Source: Magicicada septendecula (taxonomy: Eukaryota; Arthropoda; Insecta; Hemiptera; Cicadidae). From it: 64,000 nt of DNA. The notes beneath the pieces are model-generated. The model did no database searches. It saw only the letters and a list, made by a program, of their open reading frames with translations, and had not been told where the DNA came from. The position numbers and the translations under genes are program-made. Where the stretch lies: the NCBI GenBank assembly GCA_034769895.1, contig CM068367.1:123355927-123419926 (forward strand), written 5' to 3'. Of this stretch, positions 45,915 to 57,880 are shown piece after piece; the first letter of the stretch is position 1, and the number at the start of each line of letters is the position of its first letter.

Positions 45915-46203
45915 TTGAGAATAACGCAATAACTTTTTTATGGCGCTGAAATGTGGACGGTAGTAAGGAGAGTGGATGTGAGGAAGAACAGAGGCACAGG
46001 AGACGTGGATATCGCAGAGAATGGTATGATTAGGTGGGAGGGGGATAAAGTAAAGAATGAGTAAGTGCTGCTAAATAAGAACGAAGATGGATCGGTTGGG
46101 CGTATAATGAGATGAGACTGTTTGATGAGGGTTAACCTTGAGAGAATGGTGAGTCGTGTGAAGACGACAGGAAGACGTGCAGGATGGTGGATTCAACTAG
46201 CAT
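45915..46203 (+). pseudogene. LINE post-RT relic
   Basis: Blocks in order: FYGAEMWTVVRRVDVRKN (about 45932-45990, the usual 'LYGSETWTLRKxDxRKIEAFEMW'), DKVKNE, EERMLL-like remnants, an RWIGRIM-like block around 46095, and NLERMVSRVKTTGRR (about 46135-46180). It has the same layout as the minus-strand relic at 7829-8440. Broken by several stops and frame changes. Confidence 0.6.
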
Positions 46204-46661
46204 TGGACCATCCGCGAAGCCCTGTGTGTCCGTTCCCTGGACGCCACTATACAGACACTGTCCCGAAAATTCTATCCCCGCTCCGCCCGATTCCAGGGCA
46301 ACCACCTCATTAGCGCCCTCGGTCGCTACCAATCTGTGCCAGGAGAATCTTGGACCTGGCCTCGGCGTACTCTCACCCTCAATCAACTAATAATTAATTG
46401 AAAACCCACCGTCGGTAGCAGGCCACACTCCAAATCCAGCCCTATCTATCGTCCCTGCGGCAGGAGCTCTATTTGAAGCTCGGGACGCAGCATACTGGCG
46501 GGCGACGGGCATGCCCTTCGTCCCGCACAGCCCTCGAACTTGTAACATTGGAGTAGGATATGAAGACAGTAAGAGGCTCATATAGAACAAAGAAGTGTGG
46601 AGGAGTGCTGTCACATGAGGACCTGCCAAGAAGGACAGAACGTGATTGATTGATTGATTGA
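46204..46661 (+). pseudogene. G+C-rich LINE-like C-terminus, (GATT)n tail
   Basis: From 46204 one frame reads WTIREALCVRSLDATIQTL, then SRKFYPRSARFQGNHLISAL, GRYQSVPG and WPRRTL, up to about 46370. The arrangement 'xIRexxxxLxxxFYxxAxxxxNxLIxxLGxY ... RP' resembles the last residues of Jockey-group LINE proteins. About 270 bp of non-coding sequence then leads to (GATT)n at 46643-46661, a tail type seen on some LINEs. The block is sharply G+C richer than its neighbours. The assignment is tentative. Confidence 0.4.
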
Positions 46662-46807
46662 ATTGTTTTCTTTTGTGGTAGGAATTGATTGGGCCAGATT
46701 ATTACATTGTTACTGTAACGCGTAACTTCTCTGTGATTGTATGCTAATATGAAATAGCAGAAGAATGTAATTTTTTCACCACCTGTAAATTGCATGAAGA
46801 TTTATGT
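46662..46807. other. Non-coding spacer
   Basis: Nothing recognised. Confidence 0.5.
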
Positions 46808-47938
46808 AGTACTAGCTGTTATCCGCGGCTTCGCAATATTTGACTTTTAATAAGTATTTTAATATAATTTTTATTGTCTATGTCTAAATGGCGTTCTGTC
46901 AGCTCGTATAACAATTTTTGTACTCATTAGTCAAATTCTCTCCAAAGCTATTTTCAACACTTGTAGTACTTTAACTTGTTCTAAATTATTATGTTGGTGC
47001 AACAGCCTGTGGAGATTTAAAAGTACCCGTTTATAAAGCCTTTGGAAATATTTATAAAGTAGGCTACCTGTTAAATCATAAACCCTAAATTCTTTATTTT
47101 AAGTGTTACTGTGTTAGAAGCATTGTATAACGCATTAAACGTTATGTTTTCCTCAACCATGGCTTTTATTTATTTCAGCAGTAAACTAAAAACCAAAAAC
47201 AGTTGTCACCTAACCTCACAAATAAAAACAACACGTATTTTCGCTTTGCATTAAGTAATAGGACAATTTACAATTAGTACACTTCTTCTTTTCCACATAG
47301 TAATATATCGATACAATCGCATATTATATAAAACATCGAAAATGTACTGCAGGAATGGATAAATGTACAGTTCCGATGTCGCTAAATAGCTTTTGTTTAT
47401 TTACTTGTTACTATGGTAATTAATTCTGGTCTCCATGGTGTTGTTGAAATCTTTAGTAGTAGTATATAATATATATGTCATTACTTATTCATTGCATCAT
47501 CAGAAATACGTATAAACATAAATTTTATAATCGTTTAAGACAATTACAAAATATATAGACGTATCTGTACACAAAATTACAAAATATGTCGATAGAATCG
47601 CATATTAAAAACACTAAAAACTGCAGGAACGGATAAAGGTACAGTTCCAATGCCGCTAAACATCATTTGTTTATTTACTTGTTACTATGGTAATTAATTC
47701 TGGTCTCCATGGTGTTGTTGACATCTTTATACGCGTCAACGGAAAGGCATTATTAAAACGGCCTAAATCGTGCGAACGGGGCGAAATATCAAATTCCAAG
47801 TTAGACAGTATTTTTCGCCTTGTGTCAAAGGTTACCTGTCCAAAATTTGGTGGCAATCGGTGTAACGGTGTGGATTTGTATTCAGTACCCATAAATCCTC
47901 AGACTTTGAGTTATATATATATGTGTGTGTGTGTGTAG
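46808..47938 (+). mobile_element. 1.13-kb dispersed element (CCGCGGCTTCGC type)
   Basis: It starts AGTACTAGCTGTTATCCGCG followed by GCTTCGC (46808-46834), a 5' sequence common in arthropod interspersed repeats. It ends with AAATTTGGTGGCAATCGG (about 47842-47859), a G+T-rich stretch and TATATATATGTGTGTG (47918-47937), a matching 3' signature. Inside, a stretch of about 150 bp occurs twice in direct order (47303-47453 and 47584-47734). No long frame remains. The class is uncertain; it may be a LINE or a non-autonomous derivative. Confidence 0.55.
47303..47734 (+). repeat. Internal 150-bp direct repeat pair
   Basis: The copies begin ATATATCGATACAATCGC and ATATGTCGATAGAATCGC, 281 bp apart. The strongest identity is TTACTTGTTACTATGGTAA through TTCTGGTCTCCATGGTG (47399-47442 and 47679-47722), where they are almost identical. 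This could be an internal duplication or two nested copies of one element. Confidence 0.85.
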
Positions 47939-50900
47939 TATAAATGACTGTTCCGTATAACATATTTAACGACGGTGTAATGTCGTGTGAACATTATACG
48001 TATGAGACTGACAGCTTGTTTTCCTTTCACTTTTTTTTATTGATCAACAAACAAGTCAATAAAACCTAATGGAGTTTTGTTTCAAACTGCCTAGTAGGTA
48101 CCATTATTATCATTCGATTTATTATTATTTTTTTTTAATTTTACCAATTACTTTCGATTTTCTGCCATTTTTTGATTTGACTATAATAATTTTGTACTCT
48201 ATTATTGAAGACTAGTAGTAACCGTGTTGCGTTACAACAGACTTACATGGCGTGACGCATATTCTTTTACATCAAACTTACAACAGTTTTAGACAAAATG
48301 TAGTTATTCACAAATTCATCGTCATCATATATCAGAAGGCTGTAGCTTTGTCTCTGGAGTTATGTTTGCGTTTTATTTGTCCCACTGGAGACACCCCTTT
48401 ACCATGTGGTGTAATGAAAGAAACAGACTAATTTTATTTATTTATTTTGTTTTTAATGATTCTACAGTCGAATCTGCAACTCTCTTACGTTGTACCAAGT
48501 CGGCCGGTCATGTCAATAATTTTATAACCATGTGTTTGCCTTGCCTTCCTGGGTATCCAGAGTTCTAGGACCTTCTCAGACGTTTCTCTTTCTTTACAGT
48601 TCGAGACTGATTTCGACCGTTTTTGAACGCCCGATCGTTTAAGATGGCTATACCTTATACGTTACTGTTTTGACTGTGGCGTCTAAGGCCACATCCCCTG
48701 CGATTCATGAATACATAAAATTCTAACTTTCTAGTTTTTCGATGTTCTGTTTCAGAATTTGGAAACTGTCGATTCTAACAGTCTCCACAGAACTGTAATG
48801 TTTTTTTTGTTTTTTTTTTTAACCAGTAATAATTTCGTTTGTCAGCTCTTGTCCAAATATTATCCATAGATTATAAAACATATGTATATTCTAAAAGAAT
48901 GTCTTGTGTTTTTTCTCTGTTTTTGTAATGAACATGAACTTTTTGATTCACAATATATCAAAAAATGACCGCTGTGTTTTGACCAACATTTTCGCCCTTG
49001 AAGCAGTGAGTGCAGCTAAATCCAGATTGCAAAATTACCCGACTGAGGTGGATTTCGGAAATTAAAATTGTAGCGTTTCAAAAATGGACTGCATTAGGAC
49101 GGAGTAAATTAGACAAAAAATAAGGCTGCAATGGACAAAATAAAATGTACAGGCTGTATCGAAATGAAAAGAATAAATGTCAAAAGAGGGAGTAGATGAA
49201 GTCCGACAATAAGGAAAAGAAGATCTGCGAACTTATGGAGGAATGAAATTGTTGGAACAATTGAGTATCGGAGCCTTAAGGATGGACATTGGAAAGACAA
49301 AAAGAGATGGAAACAGTTGCCTAAATCAGACAGACAGCGACAGCTAGAAAGATCCTTAAGCCTATACGTTACAGTCATGCGAAAAGTATTTATCTACATA
49401 AACTAGAAAATATGTTGTATAAAGACAATTGAGATGGATTACTGGCGCGTATCAGCTGAAATTTCAAAGACAGAACACCGATCAACCAGGGACTGAAAGA
49501 TGTCAAGCAAGTGTAGGGGAATATCCTGGTCACAGTCCAGAAAAAAATGTGTGTGGTATGACCAGATGATTAATAAATCGAAAAAGCGCATCCAAGAAAC
49601 TGTGGCAAATAGAGGACTATAGAAGAAGTGTGACTGGCTAAAATGACGTAAAAGCAGCGAGACGCGTTTTGGGTTGTAGACTTCATATCACACATGCTCG
49701 CGATAATATATGTATATACACACGGTAATGTATACTGTAAAGTTCTGGTTATAAACTTTCTAGGTAATAGTGCTCTGCTTAATAGATTTGAGAGGCACAG
49801 AGTACTTGATTTATCTTCTTTCGTGTAACTACTATTCAGTCTAAGATTGTTCGGTCCAACGTGGAGATGTAGACATCAATCCTGCTATTAAAGTGTTTCT
49901 CAAAATCTTTGTTTCTGACGTGTTTTACTTTAGTAAAGTTTTCGGGTGGGGTTAAGCCCTCTTATTCCTAAACAAAATAGGAATGGTTATCGCCAAAAGG
50001 ATGGGATTTTTGCGTAAGAGTAAGTGAGACCGACCCCAAACATTATTAAGCAGAAAAAAATAGAAACAAAAATTTGAGTTATGCCTTTTCTGCTTAAGAG
50101 GGCAGTATAGTTCTAGCCCCATGCTCATCAGTCAGCGCAGTCGGAGATTAAGTTCAACCTCGCGACCTCACATCGCACTTCGCCACGGAAATAATACACC
50201 CTAAATACCTCGATAGAGTGTACACAACAGCGATCAGCAGTGTCCACAGCAGTATACACAACAATGGAAAACAAGCGTTTCTGTTATTCATAGGCCTACG
50301 GTGCATTAACGCAACCGCTCACAGGTGCACGGACAACTTTACGTTACTTTCATGTAGCTCTTGTACATACATATATGAGAGAGAAATAAAGAGAGGAGAC
50401 TGTACAGAGAGATAAGAAAGGATAGAGACAGTAAATAGTGATGGTTTTTACGGCAATAAGAATAGTAATCCGTATAGACTCACAAATATACGCGCACATG
50501 AATTGCTAGTCTATAAGAAATTATTCAGTTGGTCCGAATTGCTGTCCTCTGTATTTCAGCTGTTATATTGTACTGTGCAACTTTGAAGACGTACTTGTAT
50601 TTCGGAGGCCGAAGTTGTCATAGGAGAAATTATTACAGCGATGGTTGATTTCCGCGATAAGAGAATTCTTCGAGAAATTATTTATACGTAGGAAATAAAG
50701 TTGTGGACAACGATCTTAGAAGGTTCAGTGGTAATGGAAATACAAATATAAAACGATCAAGGAATTAGCTTTTGTTTTATTAATCACGTGTCGAGAAGGT
50801 GAAGACAGTGTTCTGCAGACACGGCCAAGAAAGTTTTACTGATAGTGTCAGAGTAAAAGGGTCGAGTAAAAGTTCAAGAAGGTCACTGATAAAGAACAGT

Positions 50901-51378
50901 GGAGGGCTTTGTTCAAGAAACAGACTTTTTACAATAATTCCAACGAGACCAATGTCGATGCGATTGTATCGCTCAGCCACTCCGCACAAGTATAGAAAAA
51001 GAAAATCGGTATGGGGAACCATACATAACTTCCATGATCTAATTAATTATAAAATTATTTTTAATAATTTCACTAAAGAACGAAACTAAATATATCAACA
51101 TGCTTTTGGTAAAAACACTGAGAAAGATTATCAAAATACAAATTGTACATAGTTGTTAATATTTTTAAAATAAAGAATTAATTTGATTAAATTATCTTTT
51201 ATTTAAACAACGCGAAAGAAAGTGAATACCGCCCAGCGTTTGTAATCTGTGAATTTCTGAAAACGAAAAATTATTTTATTTATGTATCCGTGTTACGATA
51301 TTTTGTTTACATGGAACGATATCAATTGTTAATATTTTATTGAAATGTTTTAAGTTTTCGGTCGAATAAATTTACATC
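47939..51378. other. Non-coding, nothing firmly recognised
   Basis: No supported gene over 3.4 kb. 49190-49660 has hydrophilic plus frames with KKRW (about 49300-49312) and WYDQM (about 49556-49570) that may be a very old LINE tail. 49109-49378 minus and 50799-51089 plus frames show no domain. TAGGCCTA lies at 50291-50298. Confidence 0.45.
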
Positions 51379-51676
51379 AATACAAAAAATTGAGCCTCCT
51401 GGTGGTCTAGTGGCTAGCGCGGGCGCTTGATGCGCTCGTGGTCCCGGGTTCAATTCCCGGCGGAGGCTCCGTACGGCGTGCACTCAGCGTCGTGAGGCCG
51501 AACTGAGTAGGCGCTGAGATAACAGCGCCGCCTCCTGGCTGTGAATACCGCAACTAGCGGCTGGTGGCGCGTTGTACTAGCCATGCAACCGTCACATTGC
51601 ACACAACAGCCGCGCGGTACGCCTTGGTCCTTTCAGGGACTGTTGAGCGGAGGTTTGACTTTGAATACAAAAAATT
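51379..51676 (+). mobile_element. tRNA-derived SINE with 13-bp TSD
   Basis: A perfect 13-bp direct repeat AATACAAAAAATT (51379-51391 and 51664-51676) brackets a 272-bp G+C-rich element. The head has a perfect A box TGGTCTAGTGG (51403-51413) and B box GGTTCAATTCC (51448-51458), the two internal RNA polymerase III promoter parts. AGCCTCC at the start pairs with GGAGGCT (51462-51468). The anticodon-like stem GGGCG/CGCTC has a CTTGATG loop. The body (51469-51663) is unrelated to tRNA and has no poly-A; it ends TTTGACTTTG. Intact boxes and an exact TSD suggest recent insertion by a LINE's machinery in trans. Confidence 0.9.
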
Positions 51677-53279
51677 AGCCCCTCCCCTTCAATTAACCTT
51701 TTGTATAGATACTTCATCTACCTTTCTACAGTGGATTATTATGATCTTCTTTAACCCTATTCACTCTGTCCTAATGCTGTCTACCCTGTGATCCGTACAT
51801 AGTTGCTCTAGATAGGTTAATTGGTAGTTGGTCCCATCTTATTCAACGATTATGAATACGTCTTCTACGCAGGTCTCTTTTCTTACTTTATTTACCGTAC
51901 TTGTTTATTTTTTATAACATGTTGAAAGTATACAAAGATTCTAATTGGGGATTAATTATGCCAACAATAATTAATTAATAAATCTGTGATTGCCGAGCCC
52001 CCGTTCTTTGGGAGCCAAATACAAAGATATGAGGAGTTATTTATTATGCTAACTGTGATTAATTAATTATGTGATTATACTAATTTGCAAAATGAGATCG
52101 TGTAATCACTCAATTAGGTTACTCATATCAACTGATTGAAGCTAAGTGATACGTTAGTTCTTGTATGTTAGCATAATTACTGCACGGAGACTCTAATTAT
52201 TGTATAAATTAATAAAAACTACTATAAATCATTCAAGTGCCATTACTTTCTTGTTCTGAGGTAACTTTGACAATAATGAACGCATATATTCTGGATAAAA
52301 TAAACACTTATTTATTAACATCATTAAATAAAGAGACTTCAATATATAAATATGGATGATTCCCTGTAAATACATTCATAAAAAGAACACATGTATATAT
52401 ATCAAATTACAATGCGAATCCAATACGTTGTTTGCTGGAAAACATACACATACATATATAATACAATCGATATATAGAAAAACACAAATAGTCAAACAAT
52501 AAATCTTATACTAATGCGTTCATTGCTTGCCTCAGATGAATAGCGTTAATTATATTTATCATATTTAATTTAAATACTCAAGGGTGTTTTCTTGAAAAGA
52601 GACAGGACAGTAGAGTTCTTATAATAAGAATAGCATAAAGATTACTTGTAAAGCGATTTATCCGATATTTCCATCGGTGTAACTCCTTCTCGTTGGTGGT
52701 CCATATGTGTGAAGTTGCGTAGCTGTGATGTCACTAACACTCAACACACGCGGATCAGATTCACTCGCGCTGTGTGTATTTTCTGTTGATTCGGCTGTTA
52801 CTGTTAGAGTTTATGAAATCATGTGTCGTGTGGGTAAGTTCATCATTAACTATGGTGTATATATCTGTCTGTCTATTGTTGAACTTCTTGTGTGTACATT
52901 AATGTATAGTGTCTTTGATACCGTGGTGTAGTTGTTCCAAATTATATTGTATCGCTTCGCCGCACTGTACAACGTTACAATTTCGTTGTCCGGTAAAACA
53001 TTAACAATAGTTCTGCGCGTCGGTTATTGATGAAACTGCGATTGGTTAGTTCAGTTCTGCATTTGAGTATAATAAAGAACTCTAGAGTTATTAAGCACTG
53101 GCGTATGTCGCATGATTTAGTCGCTGTAGGTACACTATTACCGGATACTCGACAATATCGAAATGTTTAAGTCACTTAATTATATACCGCGTAGCAGAGT
53201 TTCAAAGTCCCACTGCTGTCCGTATGTTAATCGAACTGTATTAAGACTGTTGAAAATGTATGAAGACTGTTTAAAAGTA
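51677..53279. other. Non-coding, nothing recognised
   Basis: No supported gene. Short T-rich frames only. 52360-52500 is rich in ATA/TAT. Confidence 0.5.
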
Positions 53280-53820
53280 CGTGATTGAAAAATATATGAT
53301 GACTGTCGAAAGTTATAAGAAGACTGTCCTCCCGCGTGCTCTGCAAACACTTTTTATCAAGCATCGTTTACCACAATGCAATCTTCTGGAAGGCACGCCT
53401 CAGGTCGAACATGATAGGACAGAAGAACTCCTACCCTTATGCAAGACTATCGTTCTTCACTTCTCATTCGACGTTCCCGTTGCCATGATGACGACGGTCC
53501 TCTCCACCTGTTCTCTGGGTAGATGCTGGGTTGTGATTGGGTATCCTGTCTCCCCACAAGTTCGCGTCGAAATCCTCCGTACTCTTTTCCTGGAACAGGA
53601 GCAATTTCTCGGCTGTCGATCAGGTCTTTGTCTAAGCGTACTCCGGACCCTGTTGCTGTTCTCACGCGAACAATGTGTCGTATTTCGTTATTGTTTCACT
53701 ATCCTTGACCCTTTTCCGTTTGCTATCCTGACGCAGCGTATCGTCGTTTCCAAAACGGCACTCCTTCTCCCTGTCGTAAATATCAGTTGTCGCCAGTAAG
53801 ACGTTCCCCCGCTGTGCACA
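53280..53820. other. G+C-rich block with long open frame, unknown
   Basis: The plus frame 53281-53799 (172 codons) is the longest that is not low-complexity. It is Leu- and Val-rich without a domain. The minus strand 53665-53447 encodes a hydrophilic 72-codon frame (YGGFRRELVGRQD, WRGPSSSWQRERR) that looks more protein-like and continues after one stop as RVGVLLSYHVRPEACLPED. Neither has a family I know. It could be a decayed transposon ORF on the minus strand or a chance open stretch caused by base composition. Confidence 0.3.
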
Positions 53821-56519
53821 AGTTCGATTCAATTCTTTAGATATCGATGTCAGTTCTCATACAGGGTAAATACCATTGTGTACTTACGCCCTTTCTTACT
53901 GCTGGTACACTTCAAATTAACCTTGTAGTGTGTCCGTCACAGTTTCTCCGTAAATTGGTACTTGACATAGTTTCCTTTATCTTGCATGTTCCAGGCTGTA
54001 AATCTCGGTTGAGTCGAGTCTGTCACGGCCAACCTTATTTCCCATTGTAAAGTTATGTGAAGCGTATTCGTATTGTCCGAAGCAAACGTTCAGTTGACAC
54101 ATCGTAAAACTGTTCTTTATTTATTGCTCGTGGCTCGTGTAGGGGCTTGCTGTATGTAACGTCTTTTCGGTCATAATATTAAAAATTTTAATTCTTGGTT
54201 ATTACAAGTAGAACATATCACCATCATCCTTCCCATTTCGTTCCTAATAATTCTGTTTTCTCTTTTTGTGCTTTATACAGCCTCTTAGTTGCTAATATAA
54301 TATGAAATACACACCATCATATTTCAAGCATCGTTTAGCGTTTTCCTTTTGCTTCAGCAAGCATTCAAGTTTCTGCCCGTAGTGTCGAGTCTCAGTACTA
54401 GAAAGCTCGGACGTTTGTCGAGTTTTACATCGCGTAAATGCGGTTTTCAGTTTTGACGAACGATAACTGTGAGTCTTGACCTCATCCCGTAGAGTGGTCC
54501 TATCCAACACTTGGAGTAAGAACAAAGTCCAGTCCAAATGTAAATGACAACCCTACCCTAAGTGACATTGAGCCGTGCCAGCCAGGCTGATGGCGGAACA
54601 GTGTGCTCGAACATGTGTTGCATTCAGGACCGTTTAGTTCTTTCTGGATGCAACTTTAAAGATTCAGTTTTTAAAGAATTTTTTTTTATTCAGTGAGCAG
54701 TTCATAAAGTAATATTACATTCGCTTAGCGAAAACAACGCTTTACTGTATTTTATCGAACGGTGATGATAATATTTTTGTATTATGTTGCATTATTTATT
54801 GATGCCCATTTATTACTTATGTTTTCATTTATTGTGCAGTCTCTTTTACTTATCATTGTTAGATGTTCTTTATCATTCTTATGTTTTTTTTTAGATGCAA
54901 TGTAGTTGGTTTTTGTCAGTACGCGTATACGTCTCCTTGTTCGTTTCATACTTTTCCCAGAGATTGTTTCAAACACAGATTTAAATAACATCGGGTTAAT
55001 TCAAGTAACAAACCAATTTGTTTTTCCCACCGTAGGTTCATTTTAGTTAAAGATGACTGTACGTCTGTGTTGCCATCGTATCGTTACTTCGTGCTCCTCA
55101 CACCCGCGCCTCTTCTACGCTCTTATCATTTAATTAATCTTTCTTCATCCGGTTTAACTCTACCACGAAGAAATCTGTAATATATGTGACAATACAATTG
55201 TCCCCCGTCTCTTCTTGTATAAATCAAGTGAAAACAATTTCCTTCTTCAGTACCATTCTTTCTCACTTGTTGTAAGTCGAGATTCTGGTGATTGTTCGTC
55301 ACGCTTTCAAGAATACTGAGATTGCTTTATGAGAGCCGTCCGGCACTGTAGATTCGAAGAGCCGTATTTCGAATTTTCTTTGTTTATAATAAAATTTTAT
55401 TTCCCTGTAACATTCAGATTACTTCACATGTACGGTTACGTCCAAAACTCGAATTTTTATTTTGGCAGTATTTTACAGTTACGGCAATTCGAAATTTTCA
55501 TGTCCACGAAATCGTTCGCTCTAGATTGACGTAATTACTGTTTCCATGTGTTATGTGTGTTAAACACGTATTATACATCCCATTTATTTTACAAAATTTG
55601 CTTAATTAAAAACTGAAATTTATGTTTGAAACTGAAGTTGTAAACGTGAAGTTTATTGTGCGTAAACGTTACCCTGTTGTGTTACTGAATGCATGTTTCT
55701 ATTATTACGTATTTGCGAATGTAGTGTCTTCCTGATCTTTAACGAAGTGTACGATAAAACTCATTTAATTTGTATAGACATCAAATCTAAAATTAAAATT
55801 AAATTTTTAAACTGAAATAAAAAATCTAATTTAAAATAAAAATCTTTTATAGTTATACATTTTATTGCAAAACTAAAATAAATATGTCAAAAATATAACG
55901 TTTAGCAACCACATACTGTATGACAAACAGTACTGTATTGTCAGGTCTGTATTGAGGGGTACAGCCTCTGTCTTTTAACCAGTCTTAAAGGTCTGCGAAA
56001 AGCACCATATTTCTTCACACAGAGCCAGATGATAATCAGCGTTTGAGTCTTCTCTCTTGAAATGGTATAAATTCTTCTTCTAACGCCTTCGGATGTAGTC
56101 ATATCGCTCAGCACACGAATATATTTCGTGAGGCCTATTTAATATACAAGTACTTAAACATTTAATATATTTACGTGTTCCATTACACATATTTTATAGG
56201 TACCTATTTAAAGCAGATCTATCCTTTAAAAATTTATATTCCGTAATTCGAATTTTTGACTCGAGTTTTTGTTCCAATTCCGTAGTGGTTTGAGCTTTGG
56301 AACTCAACTGTATTTTTATTCAGGTATTTATTACAACAGCCCTTATGTTCATTCGTTGATCAATATAAATTTCACTCGTAGGTTTGGTCAAAGTAAATCA
56401 GTCAGTCATATTCTGCCTTCCTTGGCAATTATCCACATGACAGCCGTCCATGTGTCCTGCTTGTGTGCCAACGTCTTAGTAGAGTCGTCCAATCTTAACT
56501 GAACCCCCACCAACACCAT
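53821..56519. other. Non-coding, nothing recognised
   Basis: No supported gene over 2.7 kb. Minus frames at 54292-54537 and 54782-54991 are Lys/Arg/Thr rich without a domain. Confidence 0.5.
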
Positions 56520-56850
56520 TTCCTCGATTGCTGCCTTCAGATGGTAATCTCGCTTCGTCTAGCGTGCCAGCCAACTCATCTTGCTTCGTAGCTCTTGAGC
56601 ATCTAACTAACCTCAAAAATTCTTTGTAGCATCTATCCAGTCTTATTTATTTTTGTGTATCCCATTTTTTCACATTTATTGACAATATCATCTAGCATCG
56701 TAACCACTTCTTCCTTACTGCCCACTAAAATAACCGTATCATCGTCGAATTTATACACTCCACTGTTTTTCCACCCTATATTCACTCTCCCCTGTCATCA
56801 AAGCGTTCCCTAATAGTTTAGTACAAATACGGATTTAAAAAATCAATGTA
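56520..56850 (-). pseudogene. LINE RT relic (FDDD)
   Basis: The minus strand carries the RT C-motif region VYKFDDDTVILVGSKEE (about 56757-56707), where the normal FADD reads FDDD after one substitution, followed by DIVNKCEKMGYTKINKTG (about 56690-56640), the 'CEKxGLKINxxKT' block. Upstream, ALMTGESEYRVEKQ lies in the expected place but another frame. After about 56640 it becomes unreadable. It is transcriptionally divergent from the RT relic at 57300. Confidence 0.7.
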
Positions 56851-57299
56851 GGTAAAACGATCAAAAACATAACCCATGTTCCTACATGAATCGGACACCT
56901 ACAGTTTTCGTACGTCATTGTTAACCTCGGCGACGATATTTTTACTGTAAATTTGAAAACAGACGTTAGGTAACGCTGATTTTTCAGAGCCTTTGTAACA
57001 TGACGTTAAAAAAATAATTAGTGATGGCTAACATACGTTTTTGAAATTAAAAAAACACGTTCCATCTTTATTAACGTTCGGAGAAATTAAACGGTATAAA
57101 AATGTATGTTGTAAAAACGCTATTCATATAACACTAGGAATAGTACTCCCCACTATAATACTTTATACAACAGTCTATAAAATAAAACTATCTGAAATAT
57201 TTCCTGTAATGAAAGGTTTTTAGATAGAGCAGCCGGGTTCCCCCTCACTTTAACGTTACTTTATTGAAACGTTAATGACATTTAATCATATGAAGAATT
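56851..57299. other. Spacer between divergent RT relics
   Basis: No supported gene. A 60-codon frame at 57041-57223 has no domain. Confidence 0.5.
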
Positions 57300-57880
57300 A
57301 AATGTCACAGCATGGAAATCCTAGTCGGACAAGGCGTACTCTATGCTACGCACTTCGCGGATGATGAAGATAAAGAGGACACGCGTTACGTGATCAGGAA
57401 AACATGGGAAAACATGAGTGCCGCAAATGGGACCTGTTAATCTATCTAAACAAAACCGAACACGTAGGGTGTATGCGAGCAACTGAGAGACCTGTCTGTG
57501 GAAGGCGAAACTGTAATGGTAACACAGGTGTAAAAATATGTAGGATCTCTAATAAAACTGTGAATAAAACTTAAAACGTGGCTCGCAGAAGAAATAGCGC
57601 TGGAAAACAGGATTGCAGTATCCGTAGGAGATAAAAAAAATATATTAGTACATAGTAAAGGCAGTAGTCGTTTATACATCATAAAGTGGAGTATATCTGA
57701 AAAAAAAACAGTTAGGGGTTAGAAGCAATTTAATTGGAGTACTGGAGGAAAAACTATAACGAAACTAGACACGGATAAAAATAATGAATAAGAAAGCGAG
57801 ATAGAATGGACATAGATATCATTGAAACCATCGAAGTTAAACAATTTAAATAGTTTGGTTATGCAAATATTGTAGAATAC
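57300..57880 (+). pseudogene. LINE RT and thumb relic (FADD)
   Basis: Blocks in order: ALYATHFADDEDKEDTRY (57337-57390, with FADD at 57354-57365), VIRKTWENMSAANG, LSVEGETVMVTQ (about 57495-57530), KYVGSLIK, LENRIAVSVG (about 57600-57630), and after a gap MDIDIIETIEVKQFK with FGYANIVE (about 57807-57870). These match the C motif, thumb and 'IEAKQLxWYGHV' blocks of LINE ORF2. The first RT motifs and the 'GRPxxRW' tail are missing. Many stops; older than the relic at 36625. Confidence 0.7.

Noticed and set aside
51393-51469. A functional tRNA-Ser (UGA) gene
   Set aside because: No long variable arm, poor D-stem and a 7:66 mismatch when the T-stem is set correctly. It is followed by a non-tRNA body and flanked by a TSD, so it is a SINE head.
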